A DNA stretch of 64,000 nucleotides from Mortierella sp. BCC40632 (taxonomy: Eukaryota; Mortierellomycota; Mortierellomycetes; Mortierellales; Mortierellaceae), in the NCBI GenBank assembly GCA_011634665.1, contig WAEK01000007.1, positions 1,537,501-1,601,500 of the forward strand, in the 5' to 3' direction. Positions 17,639-29,816 of this stretch are shown here, one piece after another (position 1 is the first letter of the stretch; each line of letters begins with the position of its first letter). A model generated the notes under the pieces. It worked only from the letters and a program-made list of their open reading frames with translations. It did not search any database and was not told the origin of the DNA. The translations under genes and the position numbers were made by a program.

Positions 17639-19883
17639 ATGAAATTCAACCAACGGTCGCCGTCTTCCATCACCTTTGCGGCAGTGATTCTTTCGGTTCT
17701 TCTTCATTTCACCAATGCTCAAATATTCGATCCACCGCCACAAGTGGTGTCTGTCCCGGCGTTTTTTTCCAACAAAACATCATTTTTCATTCAAGGAGGC
17801 ATTTCTCTAAACAGTCATTTGACAAACCAATTCTACGAACTTGACCTTAGCGTGGGCTGGACAACAGACAAACCAGCATGGAGAAACCTAAGGTCACTGG
17901 GTTCACCAATAGCTGTTTACTCTGGGGGAATGCTTCCTGGCGGTGGGTTTATCTCAATTTCAGATGATCATACTGCACGAGGGAGTAACTTCTTGGTCGT
18001 CTTTAATGGCACTGGTACCAATTCTTGGACTCGTCTTGATCCCCGTGATTCTCCCACACATATTGTTACATCGCCTGCTGGAGTCATCTACGTTTTATCG
18101 TCTCAGTATTTGTTCAAGATACCATCGGTCAATGATCCCAACCCCAAACCCAGTTATCCGCATCAAGTGACCGATATTCACTCTGCAGCGTGGACCGATG
18201 CCACCACCAATGGAACACTTGTCTTAATGATGAAAATTAAGCAAACACTAGGAGGCCTACCAGCCAGGCTCGAGTTCTGGGAAGTGGACTCATCCTCTCC
18301 CACCCTGGAATTGCAGCCAATGGTATGTCATTGGGTACTTCTTTTTGTTTTCTCCTAAATCGATCAACTTCTAAAAGCTTTTCATTCTTCAACCTATCTA
18401 AATTAGACTGTCAACGGGACTGAGGACTCTATTTTTTATCATCCGGGACAGCATCCATGCTTTGTCAAGGGTAAGATAGCCTCACTCCAATACCGAAAAG
18501 TTACATGTACGATAAACAGTCCCAGCCGATGTTCTTTCAGCTAAAGCAGATCTCTCTTTTTGTCAAGATAGATGTGGATGGTGATAAGATCTATTACTAT
18601 GGCTTTAGTTTTTCACCTGAAGCCCCCACTGATACTCGCCCTCCAAACTATCTTTATGAACTGGATGTGAGAAAACGGACTTGGAAAAGATTAGGGGATG
18701 AAACAGCTCATCGAGAAGGTGCAGCATGTACAGCCACGAAAAACTCGTTTATCGTTTGGGGTGGTAAGTATCGACAATCGCTATGAGAACAAGATCATGA
18801 CTAAAGCATTAGTCTCAGTCCTTGAAACTTATGTCATGGATATTCCTTCAATTAGGTTCAGATTTACAGTCTGGGGCAATAAATTCGACGCCGCTTGTTT
18901 TCGACTTTGCGACTAAGAAATGGACAAACACGTTTATCGTCGAAAAGATCTCTCCGCCGCCGCCCCCGCCGCCCCCGCCTTCATCTCCACTTTCCAACCC
19001 TTCACCCTCGCCTACTTTAAATGATCCAAATCTAGGAAATGGGACAAACGGTAACAACAATAGCAACAATAACAAAAACAATGACAATGGCAACAATAAC
19101 AAAAACAACGACAATGGCAACAGTAGAGAGAGCAAAGATAATCCATCAGACGACAAAAATGAGAGTCAATTTAATGTTGTAGCCATTGCTGGAGGAGTCG
19201 CCGGATTCATGGCTCTGACTGCCACTATTGCTCTCATCTTCTTTGTCAAACGCCATCGCAAGAAGAAACAAGAGTATGATAGTCTGGATCTCTTTTTCAA
19301 AAGATCCCCATTTCAAGAAAATATTCATGGAAGAGACCGTCGACAAGAGTCTCTACCGAGTGAAGGATCGAGAGATCCAAATCACTGGAATGAATCTCAT
19401 TCACTTATTCATGAAGAGATGGGACAGCCAGCAGTTCATCGTGGAAATTCCATACCGCCATTTACATCTTACATAGGAGCAGATCGCCACTACCGACAGA
19501 ATTCTTTAGCCGAACAGAACTATCGAGCCGGACAGGGTTATCAAGCTGGTCATGATTATCGAGCTGGACAAGATTACCAAGGTAGACAGGATCACCAAGG
19601 TAGACAGGATTACCAAGTCAGACAGGATTACCAAGGTAGACAGGATTATCAAGTCAGACAGGATTACCAAGGTAGACAGGATTATCAAGTCAGAGATCTT
19701 CAAACTGCAAATGGGGATGGCTGGAACGATATGGAATATCCTACTCTAGATCAGACTCAAGATCACTTCAGCCTTTACCCTATCAGTAACCAATCCGTGA
19801 GTCAACCCGTAGCAAGATCCTCTCTCATGGTTGGGGATTTTCAATATGAAGATACAAAGGATGTTGTCGTAGCCCATAAGTAA
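17639..19883 (+). CDS. Type I membrane kelch-like protein, copy 2
   Basis: Exons: 17639-18322, 18407-18470, 18572-18763, 18856-19883; 655 aa. Signal peptide ends FTNAQ. The ectodomain shares with copy 1 FYELDLSVGWTTDKPAWRNL, a second kelch block KIYYYGFSF with YELDVRKRTWKRL, and SFIVWGG. A proline run (about 347-356) and an Asn-rich linker with repeated GNNNKNND lead to one transmembrane helix (about 421-443) followed by KRHRKKK. The tail contains a hexapeptide tandem repeat (19525-19695) with alternating DYQGRQ and DYQVRQ. Met 17639 is chosen because it sits directly before the hydrophobic signal peptide and within the leader conserved among copies; the open frame extends further upstream. 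The gene lies head-to-tail with copy 1, about 0.95 kb apart, and was probably generated by tandem duplication. Confidence 0.85.
19525..19695 (+). repeat. 18-bp coding tandem repeat (hexapeptide YQxxQD) in kelch copy 2 tail
   Basis: Units of 18 nt such as GATTACCAAGGTAGACAG alternate Gly-Arg and Val-Arg versions. Earlier units (YRAGQGYQAG, DYRAGQ) are more diverged, so the array seems to have expanded from its 3' side. The unit length is a multiple of three, so copy-number change keeps the frame. Confidence 0.85.
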
Positions 19884-20748
19884 AATCACTCACTCGTCCT
19901 CTAGCACGGAGCGTGTCGAGACTATAAATGAAAGATTCAAAATACCGTCAATGTATTCGGTAGTTGGAAGTGCCCTCAACTCCAGTTTCTCTTTCTTGGA
20001 GTCACTATTTGAGATTACCACCAACACTGCCCAAACCCAAACACAGTCAATATCTGTTTTACTGTCGTCTAACCTCAATTAGAGATACGCACCAGACTAT
20101 TGTATATAACCGCTTTACGTCAAACTCTTCACTTACATTCACTCCGGCAGTTACTTCTGTCGTCTGAGGATGAGGAAACAAGTTACCAGGTTTCCGCAAG
20201 TACGATTGAGCGAGCTACAAGTTTCTATGCATACAGTAGACAAAACTGGATGGAAGCTGAGACTCGAGGGCATTTTGTGCAAACCCTAGCTGCTGTAGCT
20301 ATTGTCTACACTTTCGATGTACAGTACTACAATTCAGCGAATGCATGAAGATGAGAAAGGAGAGCTCCCTCCCTTCGCTCTCTCGCTCTCTCGCTCTCTT
20401 TCTCTCTCAGTGAAAGGTGCATACTGCAAAGCTTAGAGAGCCTCGGCGGATTTTCGGCCAGTACGAACATGCACAAGCAAAGAGGCAAGGTATACATCGA
20501 GGGAGAGGATCCTTTTCTCCTCTTCCGAGTCACTCTTGTTTGTGTGATGAGGTTGGTTGCTACTGTGTTGCATCTCCTCTTCCTCCATCTCCGCTCCGAT
20601 CACAATCCACCAGCTCTCCGCTGAGACTGGACCCCCTACAAGTGATGACTGTATTCAGCCTAACACTGCTGTCCCCTCTGACTCGTCTCGACTCCTCTCT
20701 TTCTGTCGTCTTCTCTCATTCTCCACTCAACACATACTCTGTTCAGCA
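19884..20748. other. Intergenic/promoter before kelch copy 3
   Basis: No gene seen. Contains a CTCTCG-repeat stretch near 20378-20406 and the second copy of the upstream duplication (20637-20670). Confidence 0.45.
20637..20670 (+). repeat. Upstream segment duplicated before kelch copies 2 and 3 (copy B)
   Basis: Matches the segment at 17443 with few substitutions and is followed by the shared leader CTCAACACATACTC before the ATG at 20749. Confidence 0.7.
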
Positions 20749-22990
20749 ATGAGATCCAGCCTGCAGCCGTCGTTTTCCATCACTTTTACAGGAGTGATTT
20801 TTTACTTTTCTGATGCTCATAAAACACTCGATCCATCACCACAAGCGGCGAGCAACCCAGCGCGCTATTCTAACAGAACTTCGGTCTTTATTCAAGATAG
20901 CCATACTGCTGCACTTGTGGTACAGGCACAAACCAGTTTTACCGACTTGGCCTCAGTGTGGACTGAACAACGGATAAGTCAGTATGAAGTAACCTGAATT
21001 CCCTGGGCTCACCTGGAGCTGCACTATCTGAGGGATGATGTGTCAATCGTGACTGTGTGTGGAGATACTAGACTCACTTTGACCATCTCTAAAGTTGCTG
21101 GTATCAGTCGATGGACTCGACTGACTATTCCAAGTCAAACACTCGGAAATCTTCGCTTTCACGGCTCATATATTACCGTAGTACCGAATGGACGCATTTT
21201 TTTTTTTCACCAGAGTTTTTGGTCATTCTTAATGACATCACTGTCCTCGGATCCGGCCATGTGTCTGCTGATCCTCCCAGCTATTGCCAGGACTGGCGCC
21301 ATCAGCGAAGAAATGATCATATCACTTTTTGACGAGAAAGACTTTGTACCAAGAGAAGGAACCGATACGGCTTTGAGCACCTCTTTTCACTTTTCTCCTG
21401 CGATAAGCACCTTCTCACACTTGTTTTTAACCTTATCTAAAATAGCTGGATATCTCTGGTATCGTGGACTACTCTACTATCGGGCGGTATTATCCATGGT
21501 TTGTCACGGGTATGAAACTATCACTCCATTGCCAAAAGGCGATAGAAACTAGAACAAACTGACCATACTTTTACTCTGTTAAATCCAGTCTCTCTTTTTG
21601 CCGAGATAGGCGCGGATGATGATAAAAATTTATCGTTTCGGTGGCCACACAAAAAGGGGCGTCCAAGGAGCTATTGGTTCTCTTCACGAGTCAGATGTGA
21701 GAAACGAACTTGAAGATTGGGAGCTGAGGCAGATAGTCGTACCGGAATGGCACGTACAGCTACAAGAATCTCATTTATTGTATGGTAGGGCAAGTGTCAA
21801 CAACTGTTAGGAATGAGTGGTCATGGCTACAGTGTCGACTCTTGCTACAATATTCTTAACATGGAAACACTCTCAATAGGCTCCGAATCCAATTTAGATC
21901 ACAGTGACCTTGAGCTTTGTAACTCGATGCCGCTCATTTTCGACCTTGCAGTCGAGAAATGGACATATGCGTTTGTTGCTAGGAATGTCTTTATTCCACT
22001 ACCACTCCTCCCCTCCATCTTCACCCCCCTGCTTTAGACGTTTCAGGTCTAGGAAATCGGCCAACCGACAACAACAATGGAAAGAGCAAAGGAGACTATC
22101 CATCAGAAATTCAAGGGGAGAGATAGCCGAGTATTGTAACCATTGCAAGAGGAACCGCTGATGCTGCGGCACTGATAACCGTCATTACTCCCCTCTTCCA
22201 TGTCAGGCGTCGTCGCAAGAAGGACCAAGATCACAGTGGTCTTGACCGCTCTTCCAAGAGATCCAAATCTCAAGAGAACATCTCAAGAAATGATTGCAGA
22301 TAGGAGTTATTAGCAAGCAAAGGCGAGTGAGACTTGGATCCCTGGAATGGATCTCGCTCACTTTTCGACGAAGAGATAAAGCATGCAACAATTACTCCAA
22401 GAAAAGCCAGATCTCCACTGACATCCCAAAAAAAAAAAAAAAAAAAAAAAAGACTGGATCGTCGCCATCGACATCAATAGTGGTAAAATTTTCGAGTCCT
22501 CGAGTCGATTGGGAACATCACGCCGAACAGAGCCATCGCATAAACCAAGGTTATCGACCCAAACAGGACAACCGAACTAGAGAAGATCCTTATGTCACTC
22601 ATGGTCTATATTTAGAGGATATTCGGGACGAAACTATACATCTTGTACCAATCAAGATCTCGAACACTACAACCGCGATGCCACGCACAGCCGCTTCAGA
22701 GATAGGACTTCAGTAGGTTCCTCTCGCAGCAGACACGGTCCCTGAGCGTTGCGGTCCTCAACTCCAGGGGGTCTTCAACTTTGCGACTCATCATTCGCCC
22801 AACATCAGAAAACCTCAACTTTTCGATGCCCTCAAAATGCGGCTTTGAGATAGTTGGGTTCTCGATAGGGGGTTCTACCCATTGTTCAAGATCCTCAACA
22901 TGAGGTTGCGTGAAATATGGACTGCTTTTGCTCTTCAGCCCGGACTAATATCCACCATCCAACGCGGAACGAGTCAATATCCATGCAACA
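20749..22990 (+). pseudogene. Kelch-like membrane protein, copy 3, degenerate
   Basis: The start region resembles copy 2 (SFSITFTGVIF against SSITFAAVIL; DPSPQAASNPARYSNRTSVFIQ against DPPPQVVSVPAFFSNKTSFFIQ). The frame stops at 20995-20997. Homology then continues in other frames: SRWTRLTIPSQ (about 21100), a kelch block around 21616-21790 (YRFGGHTKRG), IFDLAVEKWTYAFV (about 21938-21980), and tail-like segments up to about 22990. The proline run and transmembrane region are eroded, and an A-tract lies at about 22427-22451. Several stops and frame changes exclude a full-length product. The 3' limit is approximate. Confidence 0.8.
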
Positions 22991-23533
22991 GAATAGATGA
23001 AAAGATTAGACAATCGATCGTAGACTAGACCTCATACCTCAGTGAACATTTCTGTAGCACTTAATTTGACTAGACTCGGCACCTCGACATTTATATTCCT
23101 CATTAATGACATGGATCGCTTTCTGAACATGCCCGCATACAACCCTCCATTCCTCTATGTTGAATATACCTCGGACGAGCTTGCTGGCATATTTTCTCCG
23201 TGTTTGAACATCAATGGAAAAAAAAGCCAAAGGATTTGACCGCAATTGCTTCTATCCATCAAAAATCTGAACACTGACTGACATTTAAAAAAAAGTCTTG
23301 TTCCATGTCCTCCAAGCCAAGGACAGTGGAACAAGCGAGTCAATCTCAATACAGTTTTCAAAGGATAATATGCGATATGAGGATCTGCTTAAGGTTTTAC
23401 TCGAAAACAACGTTCAGTGAGTCAGGGTCGTGGAATTGCAAAAACTCCATTATTCCGCACTTGCAGCGACAACAGAAACAACCTAAACTCTGAAATATAG
23501 CACAACAGTTTAATTCCTGCCTGCATATTTTTT

Positions 23534-23566
<33 letters not shown>

Positions 23567-23783
23567 TAGAATGCTAGAAGTACCACGCTAGTTTAGACTA
23601 TAGCGGAATCAAAACTAAAAGTAAAGGCAGGGCAGGGAAGGGGAAGGCAGGACATCATCTTGCATGTCACGCAGGGGCTGCCATTTCGTTCCCCTCCAAA
23701 GATCCGTTACACGATCGAGAAGACCGAAATAGCGGTACTATAGGTGACTATAGCTAGAATTCTAGAGACCCGTTCTGAAAATC

Positions 23784-23825
<42 letters not shown>

Positions 23826-23830
23826 TTCCA

Positions 23831-23861
<31 letters not shown>

Positions 23862-24202
23862 GTACGCTGCAGGCTCTTTAAATGTTATCCAAACACCTCA
23901 CACAATCGCATATCATGACTCTTTACATAGAACAGTGCGGACCAAATTTGAACAGCAGATTTGTAAATAATGGTTCTCTATTGGTATGTGGAATAAGGTA
24001 TAGGCAAACGATAGTATGGTTTGGGAGATGGGGGGATCGCTATGAGTATTCAAAGGATTCCGGGATTGGGTATTCACTACCCATATAATCTTTGTATCTT
24101 GAGATTTACGGCCAATACTCTTCCTCCTGTGGTGCCTGATGCAATGATCTATCAGGCTGTTGAATGTCGTGTAACTGAATCTCGCACTCTTCCGCCTAGG
24201 AC
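22991..24202. other. Intergenic between kelch copies 3 and 4
   Basis: No gene seen. Contains A-tract 23535-23564, CT run 23791-23820 and T-tract about 23833-23862. The 3' part lies just beyond the stop of the minus-strand copy 4. Confidence 0.4.
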
Positions 24203-26289
24203 TTATCTGTCTCTGGAAATATATGGCCGCGGATATTCATCTTGTGTATACTGGTCAGGCTGATGAATAATACCGTGAGGGTTGTTAGGTCGTCCAAATG
24301 TAGAGTTGTTTTGTCGAGAATCTACCTGTCGAATAAAATCATGTTGAGGATGTCTGTGCTGAGACAACCCTCGTTGCTGACTCCGCGAGTCGTGATATCG
24401 AGGCTCCCTGTTGCCTCGCAAATCGCCATATTGAGGATCCCTGTGACCCTGGGAATCTCCGTGTGGTCCCCAGAGCGGGGCTATGCCTTGTTGAGGGCCT
24501 CTACGCTGCGTATTTCTCGGCCTGGGATCGTAACCGTGATTAGAAGCAGCCTCATAAGAGAGTGACTGCCGAGTATGCGGCCCTCGTTCGTTATCAAAAG
24601 ACTCCTCACGATATTCCTTTTCTCCGGATCCATCACTGGCAGAATGATTGCTGATATTATCTCCATCACAGTTCTGATCTTGGTCTGTGGTCGTGGTCGT
24701 GGTCTGATCGCTTCGAGATTTTGATTTCTTCCGGCGCCAGCGGGCTATGAAATAGGCTGCACCAGCAAGGGCGGCAATGATCAAAACGACGCCTCCCGCA
24801 ACTCCTCCCGCAAGAACTGCAATGCTCAATGTGCTACGATCGATGCTGGGTGGATTGGATCCCGTGGGCACATCTGTGCCATTACCTCCTTGAGGATCTC
24901 TGTTTCCTTGAGGTTGATTTGGGGGTGGAGGTGGGATGTATTCCGCTCTGAAGTCATCGACCCATTTACTTCTAGCGAAATCAAATACAACAACGGAATC
25001 TCGTATCGATTCACCAAGAATGGGGCCCTGACCGGAACCTATTACATGAATAGCCAACAGATGTTTCAGATAAACGACCAAGTTTGCCATCGCCAACCAG
25101 TAGTCAGACTCTTGCTATTCCCTAGAACTTACCACCCCATGCGACGAAGGCATTTTCCGTAGCAGCGCATGCTGCGCCCGCCCTTCCATCAGTAAATTCA
25201 TTACTCAATAACTTCCAAGACTTCTCTTTTATGTTAAACTCATGGAGTGAACCCATGTAATTCACCGAGCTATACTGTCCTCCAAAAAGATAGATCTTGT
25301 TGCGGTCCCTGCCTGTCAAGAGAATATTCATCAATCAGTTGAGTGGCTAGACACCAACACACATATTTTTCTTCAGTAGTAAGCAGCAGCAGTTGTTGTC
25401 ATAGAAAGCAATCTTGGACCTACTTCTAGCAAAGCAGGCATTGTCAACACCCGGGGGGGAATATCCTATGATACTTGACTATTGCATAAAATTTTCATTA
25501 GTCATTTGCTCATGATATCATATTACTTGACAAAAATCACAGAGACAAAAATACACGTACTATATTGGTCCATTTAAGAATCGTAGTGTCTCTCTCGTAG
25601 TCCATTTGAAAAACGATCATTGACGATATTCCATTTTTCATGTCGATATTACTTGTTATTGCAAAGAGGGTTCCGGGACCTGCAGCATCTGACCATGTCG
25701 CATACTGAACGTCCCCGAGGACAAGCCCTGGATGGGGCGTTTGTGTGCGATCATTGAGACTCGGGATTGAAAAAGCACTCGTCCTGCCAATAAAATAGAT
25801 TGCCCTCGACGGAAACTCGATGATACTCCTGATACTGTCGTACTGCATAGTTGCACCAAATGTAAGCCGTTGACATTTGTCGTAGTTGATGCTGTAAAGG
25901 ACTTTTGTGTCTTTCGTATCTGGCCCATAACTGAGAAATCGGCCATCATCTAAGAGGACTGCAGCGTCTGCGTGAAGATCTCGACAGTTGTCTGGAGTTA
26001 CCGGAACCGGCACGGATATCCACGCTGGCTTAGTTCGCGTCCAGTTTGCACTGAGATCGAGGATGAGATAATTTTCTTGGAAACCGGTACGATCCCCCAT
26101 ATTTCCTGAAGTACTCGTCACTCCATCATGGATAAAGAGGTGGGTTCTGTTGTATGAGTTCACCGTATAAGCCCTTCCTTTCGGCAACGTCAAAGGCTGA
26201 CCGATTTGTGCATCGGTTTGAAGAAGAAGGCTCAAAAAGACCACCAATAATGTCGCCAACATTAAGAAGTGTGCATAAAGAGGATCCAT
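24203..26289 (-). CDS. Type I membrane kelch-like protein, copy 4 (inverted)
   Basis: Exons on the minus strand: 26289-25561, 25478-25424, 25312-25133, 25038-24203; 599 aa. Signal peptide (MDPLYAHFLMLATLLVV and onward) ends TDAQ. Ectodomain blocks NYLILDLSANWTRTKPAW, KIYLFGGQ, HEFNIKEKSWKLL and AFVAWGG correspond to those of copies 1 and 2. A five-proline run (357-361) is followed by a Gly/Ala-rich transmembrane helix (about 392-420), ARWRRKK, and a tail rich in Arg, Asp, His and Gln. Exon 2 is 55 nt, as in copy 1, and intron phases are identical (0,1,1). Met at 26289 is chosen over upstream in-frame codons because it begins the signal peptide. Sequence is more diverged from copies 1-3 than those are from one another. 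Confidence 0.85.
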
Positions 26290-29200
26290 GGTGTATCCTA
26301 TTGCAGGCTGGACAAGCGTACTTCCAAAACGAAGGTTGAATAGAGTGATAAAGGAAGTCAGCCCATAGTGAGGTGAATGAGGCAAGACAGGGAAACAATA
26401 GAGCGAGAGCAGGAGACAAATTCCCTGCTTATCTGCTACACGGAAACCATACTCATACAAAACACCCTCGTCTTCGAAATGGTGGAGATGGAGGAGGAAA
26501 AGAGAAGCGGATGTGCGGCAAAATGGAGGAGGAGGAGGAGGAGGAGAAGGAAAGATGAATCGAAGCGGACATGGGATTGATCGACATGACCAAACATCAG
26601 TTTTTGGTTGGACAAGCAAGAGTGAGGCTCGGAGGTAGGGGGCTGAAAGGCCCATTACTTTTACAGTGTGAAAGGTGTGGGCTCTCCTCCTTCGGGCTCT
26701 CTGCACTTCCCGAAGGCGTGTGTTAAGAAAACCTTGTCCGCACGATGATCCCAGAAAGACTGAAAGGATGTTAGAGTCAAGACAAACGATCCCAGCGGTG
26801 ACCTACTTCTACCAAGTCTTTTCTCTACTAAATGAACTAGAGGTAGACATCCCCCCCTTCCTTGGCATGCTCGACCCAATGCACCCCAGAGTCTCTCCCC
26901 AAAGGAAAAAAAAAAAAAAAAAAAGCAAGATTCCGCCCACTGGCCAAGCGGAAAGCCAATTGAGGGCTCACCAACTCTGCATCATCAGCAGGTTTAAAAA
27001 AAAACCCAATCAACAACTTTGTGTAAGTTGGCTTTGCTCAAGGACATTGGCAGTCAATGGAATGAACCAAGAGGAATTGCTCGTTTGTAGATGAAAAGAC
27101 TAGGAGTCAAAGCGGTAGCCATAAAACATGCCACTCCATCCAGTAGCCCGGTAGCTTGCTACCACCATTGGGACTCATGCTCGGTATAGAGTCTAACTGC
27201 CTTAATAGAATAGATATAAAAAAAAAATGCTTCGCCACCAGCCAGGCTCTGATTCTACACCACAAAATGTGAGCAAGACTTTGAATACATGGTAAGACAC
27301 AGAAGCAGATGAGCTCCACAGCCACACTCTTTTTCTTTTAAATGAGGGCATGATTCAACAATCCCGATAAGCGCATCTCTGCAACTAGTAAACGAGCTTC
27401 TAGAACCAACACATTTATCAGAAAAAACTCGAGAACCAGCAACTAGCATTAGAATGCAGACTACAAGAATATTCCGCAAGATTGGACACGAAGAGACATT
27501 CATAGAACCGATGTCCTTTCCTCAGGGATCAGAGCAGGGACAACCAGCTCTCGATCAGATTCTATGTCGCTTCTCTATTGATAGACCACATCCGATAACT
27601 CTTACCAATTCCCTGGAGTCAAAACCACCCTTCTTTCCAATGCTGGTCAGTCCAGGGAGTTTATTCCGCACTAGGAAGATGTTTTACTGCTGTGTTTGTT
27701 CGCAAAGAAGCAAAATAAATCCCTTGCTCTCGACTTCAAAAAGCAGAAGCTTTGGTTTGATAGGTAGGAAGGGTTGAAGAGGGCAGAAGGGATAACTAAT
27801 GGGTCTTACAAGGCCCCAAAGCGAGTAAACTCCGTCTAGCCGCGTGCCTCTGAGGAATCCTCGACTTGTAGCTAGTCCTTAACCATAGAGGCTGGAGCAC
27901 ACAGGCTGAGCTCAAGAAGGTAGCCTTGGCGAAAGAGTCTTTGCTCTAGCCCAGACCACAACACAAACAGCTACGTCCTGGGGAGTTTCGGTTACAAAGA
28001 CAGGCAATAGATGCCTACTGGTCACTAAGGATTATGAAAGTGAACTACGGGCCGATTCAATAAAAAAAAAGAGATACTTTCAAGACTCTACTAGAAGGCA
28101 CAGCAACATTTAAAAAGCAAATCCTTCAACGGTACACCAGTGAAAGTCCTTGTACCGATATGCTGTTGCTTACAGTTCAATTCCCTTCCTGTTTGATTTT
28201 CCAGGGTTGATACAAAAAACGACACTCGATGCTAATGTTGATCCAGGGGCAGGGTGTCTGGTCTGGACATTACATTGAAGCAGTTTGACAGATTCAGATT
28301 CTTAATGTATTCATCTTTCAGTAGTATATGGTAGCGAGCAAGAAAACCCAACCGCTCTCGAGTAAACTGAAAGCGCCCCCTCCTATTGTTGTATCCGCGT
28401 CTGCATTCGACTTGTCAAGGTTTAACTATCCACCATACAAACAGATGAATTTATTCTCACATATTTGTAAGCGTCTTGTTCTCAGAGACATCACTTTTGC
28501 ATGGGACTGAGTACGGAAAACTTACAAGGGCCTTGAAGTCAAGTTGTTAGCTGAAAAATTACATGGAGTTAGTACGACCATTTCGAAATTTGGTATTTGG
28601 GCTCTTGAAGTATAAATCCAGGGTCTCATCCCCTAAAACTTTGTCAGAGGGCATCGAGTGATCATTCCTACATAAAAATAAAAAATAAATAAAAGGTGGA
28701 TAATGCGGAATTATTATTATTATTATTATTTTTAACAGCCTGTTTCTGTTAAGATAGCCAGGTAAGCAAAGAACACAATCCTCCCATAACCATGTCAACT
28801 ACACGTAGCCATTGATCTCGCGCAACAATTGCCATCCTTCGCCAGGACGTTGAAAGGCTGGAAGCAAGTTAGGTCACCGGGATGGGATCCGCTCCATTCA
28901 CTCCATTATCACCAAACGTCGCCTCCTTGCCAGACTGTAGTAAACGGACGACTACTGCTTTCATGTCAGCTTGAATACCTGGACCACGTCCCCTCTCATG
29001 TCCTTCTAGTGGTGCTCCACATGGGCGTCCTCCTCCACTTTTCCATTTTTGTTTAGAGAGCTTTCGCTTCTAAAAAAGAGGTAGCGCCGGTCATGCCCTT
29101 TGCAGAGCATGGAAAGACGCGCGCCGACGAATAAACCTCTCACGAGGCCAATAAAAAAAAAAAAAAAAAAAGGACGAATCTATCCTGCCCCTCTCCCACG

Positions 29201-29484
29201 GAGTTAGTACGGGAGATGTTACACCAAATTAGTGCGGAGAAAAGTACAGGGGAATAGTGCAGAGGTCTTTTGGGAGATTTTTTACACGGGGCTAGTACGG
29301 CAAAGTTTTTGGGCTACAAGTCCCTCAACCTGGGGTCTCGGCTCCCAGAAGTTTGATATCCTGTATAAAATAGCTATCCCTATCGGCCCATACCAAAATA
29401 AAACCTCCATATTGATTCCTGGAGCCTACAGCGCCCGGTACGTCGGATAGTAGATTTTTTCAAAAAAAGAAAGTCTTAGGAGGC
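26290..29484. other. 3.2 kb without a recognisable gene
   Basis: Starts with the promoter side of kelch copy 4. Further on are A-tracts (26907-26924, 29152-29171), an ATT microsatellite at 28711-28731 and scattered TAGTACGG-like motifs (28568 and 29205-29300). Short frames at 26675-27094, 27454-27777 and 29232-29450 have no recognisable domain and no splice-supported extension that I could find. Confidence 0.4.
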
Positions 29485-29489
29485 AAAAA
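29485..29489 (-). terminator. Pol III T-tract terminator of tRNA-Ile
   Basis: Five A on the plus strand, i.e. TTTTT on the transcribed sense, 8 nt after the tRNA 3' end. Confidence 0.75.
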
Positions 29490-29497
29490 GATGAGGA

Positions 29498-29570
29498 TGC
29501 TCATTGCAGGGATCGAACCTGCGACCTTCGCGTTATTAGCACGACGCTCTACCGACTAAGCTAAACGAGC
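29498..29570 (-). tRNA. tRNA-Ile(AAU): tRNA-Ile (anticodon AAU)
   Basis: 73 nt on the minus strand with no intron. Acceptor stem GCTCGTT pairs with AATGAGC (one G-U), discriminator A. A box TAGCTTAGTCGGTAGAGC and B box GGTTCGATCC are intact. The anticodon loop CTAATAA gives anticodon AAT, which with A34 deaminated to inosine reads AUU/AUC isoleucine codons. It is followed by a T5 terminator. Its 5' flank (higher coordinates) is occupied by LINE insertions. Confidence 0.95.
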
Positions 29571-29686
29571 GGCTTCTGAAGCCACGAGCTCCTGATTCGT
29601 TGGGAGCGGTCATTTCTGTCGCTATCTATTTCTATCGTAGACGCAGACTCAAATTAGTGGCAAATACGCACCTAGAAAACACACCT

Positions 29687-29704
29687 AAACGCACCCAGGC
29701 GGTT
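29687..29704. repeat. Target site duplication, left copy
   Basis: AAACGCACCCAGGCGGTT, identical to 31901-31918 and immediately before the 5'-truncated LINE. The leading A residues could partly belong to tail ambiguity, so the certain part is 15 nt. Confidence 0.85.
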
Positions 29705-29816
29705 GAGGTGCTGGAAAAAAGATTGGAGAAGGAATGGGAAAGAGAAGAAGAAAGAAGAAGGAAGATGAGGAAAAGAGAGAAAAGGGAGCGTGTGAAGAGA
29801 GAGAAGGGGAGCGTAA

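Noticed and set aside
19525..19695. Regular repeats that might suggest a CRISPR array
   Set aside because: Units are 18 bp, adjacent with no spacers, and in frame with a protein; the genome is fungal.
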